DNA of 14,545 nt from contig CAZBJQ010000068.1 in assembly GCA_964492235.1 (NCBI GenBank), positions 1-14,545 of the forward strand, given 5' to 3'. The DNA is from PFL42 sp964492235 (lineage in GTDB: Bacteria > Chloroflexota > Anaerolineae > Anaerolineales > E44-bin32). Made by a program: the position numbers and the translations under genes. How positions within the stretch are numbered: the first letter of the stretch is position 1; the number at the start of each line of letters is the position of its first letter. The notes under the pieces are model-generated. The model had not been told where the DNA came from, did not search any database, and saw nothing but the letters and a program-made list of their open reading frames with translations. Positions 14,124 through 14,545 of this stretch are shown piece by piece.

Positions 14124-14545
14124 TCAGAGCGCATCCGGGTGTCGGAAAACGACCTGCAGCGTATGCTCGGGCTGCGCCTCCAGCAGGTCGTAGGCCTGGG
14201 CTGCATTCTCGAAATCGAAGGTGTGAGTGATCCACCGCCGGGGTGCGATCGAGGGCAAGAAATCCAGCACGGCCTGCAGCCGCCGCCGCTTGGTCCAGCG
14301 GCCGCTGAGCTCCGGATCGATCGTGCTGACCTGGCTGCTCTTGATCTGGATGCGGCTGCGGTGGAACTCTCCACCGAGATCCAGGCTTACACGCCGGGTA
14401 CCGTACCATGAACCGAGAACCACGCGTCCGGCGAAGCCGGTGATCGAAAGCGCTTGGTCGAGGGCGTGCGGATCTCCCGAGAGCTCGAAGGTAAGGTCAG
14501 CCTTGCCGGTCGGCAGGAGAGCGGCGAACCGGTCGTCCAGGTCCG
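14124..14545 (-). CDS. MDR-family (zinc-type alcohol) dehydrogenase, N-terminus outside window
   Basis: The frame is open from the right edge (first whole codon ends at 14543) to a TGA at 14124, giving the last 139 residues. They match the C-terminal half of medium-chain dehydrogenases/reductases. ELSGDPHALDQAL is the end of the Rossmann strand and helix, and GFAGRVVLGSW is the strand typically written GGxVVxxG. FDFENAAQAYDLLEAQPEHTLQVVF is the standard C-terminal FxxxxxAYxLL...KVVL ending. The zinc and NAD(P)H motifs lie outside the window, so zinc use and cofactor cannot be checked. It is followed after 16 nt by the PTPS-like gene, and probably oxidises or reduces an intermediate of the same pathway. 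Confidence 0.88.
   Translation of the reverse strand, partial: DLDDRFAALLPTGKADLTFELSGDPHALDQALSITGFAGRVVLGSWYGTRRVSLDLGGEFHRSRIQIKSSQVSTIDPELSGRWTKRRRLQAVLDFLPSIAPRRWITHTFDFENAAQAYDLLEAQPEHTLQVVFRHPDAL

Noticed and set aside
14108..14374. 89-residue N-terminal extension of the PTPS-like protein
   Set aside because: It overlaps the dehydrogenase coding region, is low complexity (Ser/Arg/Ala), and the family's first strand begins right at the internal ATG at 14107.

Overview
This is a GC-rich window with short gene spacings. It fits an anaerobic bacterium that uses the Wood-Ljungdahl pathway. An uncultured Chloroflexota (Anaerolineae- or Dehalococcoidia-like) is my best guess, from the carbon monoxide dehydrogenase/acetyl-CoA synthase (CODH/ACS) gene order and the Pro/Thr-rich lipoprotein linker. 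No rRNA or other marker gene is present to prove the lineage.

Left part (1..8430, all minus strand, so transcription runs from 8430 towards 1). This is one compact operon: a DUF166 family protein, a small HMA-fold protein without its metal-binding cysteines, the CODH catalytic subunit (cooS/acsA), acetyl-CoA synthase (acsB), the small and large corrinoid iron-sulfur protein subunits (acsD, acsC), and a lipoprotein cut by the window edge. The four central genes form the complete carbonyl branch core. CODH interconverts CO2 and CO, the corrinoid protein AcsCD carries the methyl group, and AcsB joins methyl, CO and CoA into acetyl-CoA, or runs the reverse. All cluster ligands I can check are intact. 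The usual partners acsE (methyltransferase) and cooC/acsF (nickel insertion) are not in the window.

Middle part (8431..11133). A divergent intergenic region of about 310 nt is followed by a plus-strand pair. The first is a CDP-alcohol phosphatidyltransferase with an extra DoxX-like membrane module. The second is a lysylphosphatidylglycerol-synthase-TM/UPF0104 (flippase-like) membrane protein. A convergent gap of 210 nt follows.

Right part (11134..14545, minus strand, transcription from 14545 towards 11134). An MDR-type dehydrogenase (5' end outside the window), a PTPS/QueD-fold enzyme with Glu in place of the catalytic Cys, a family 4 glycosyltransferase, a four-helix small membrane protein and a SAM-dependent methyltransferase lie in tight succession. 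Together with the plus-strand lipid genes they look like a small-molecule or glycolipid pathway involving a pterin-like step. I know of no characterised product for this gene set. It is the best candidate here for an undescribed system, and the product idea is inference only.
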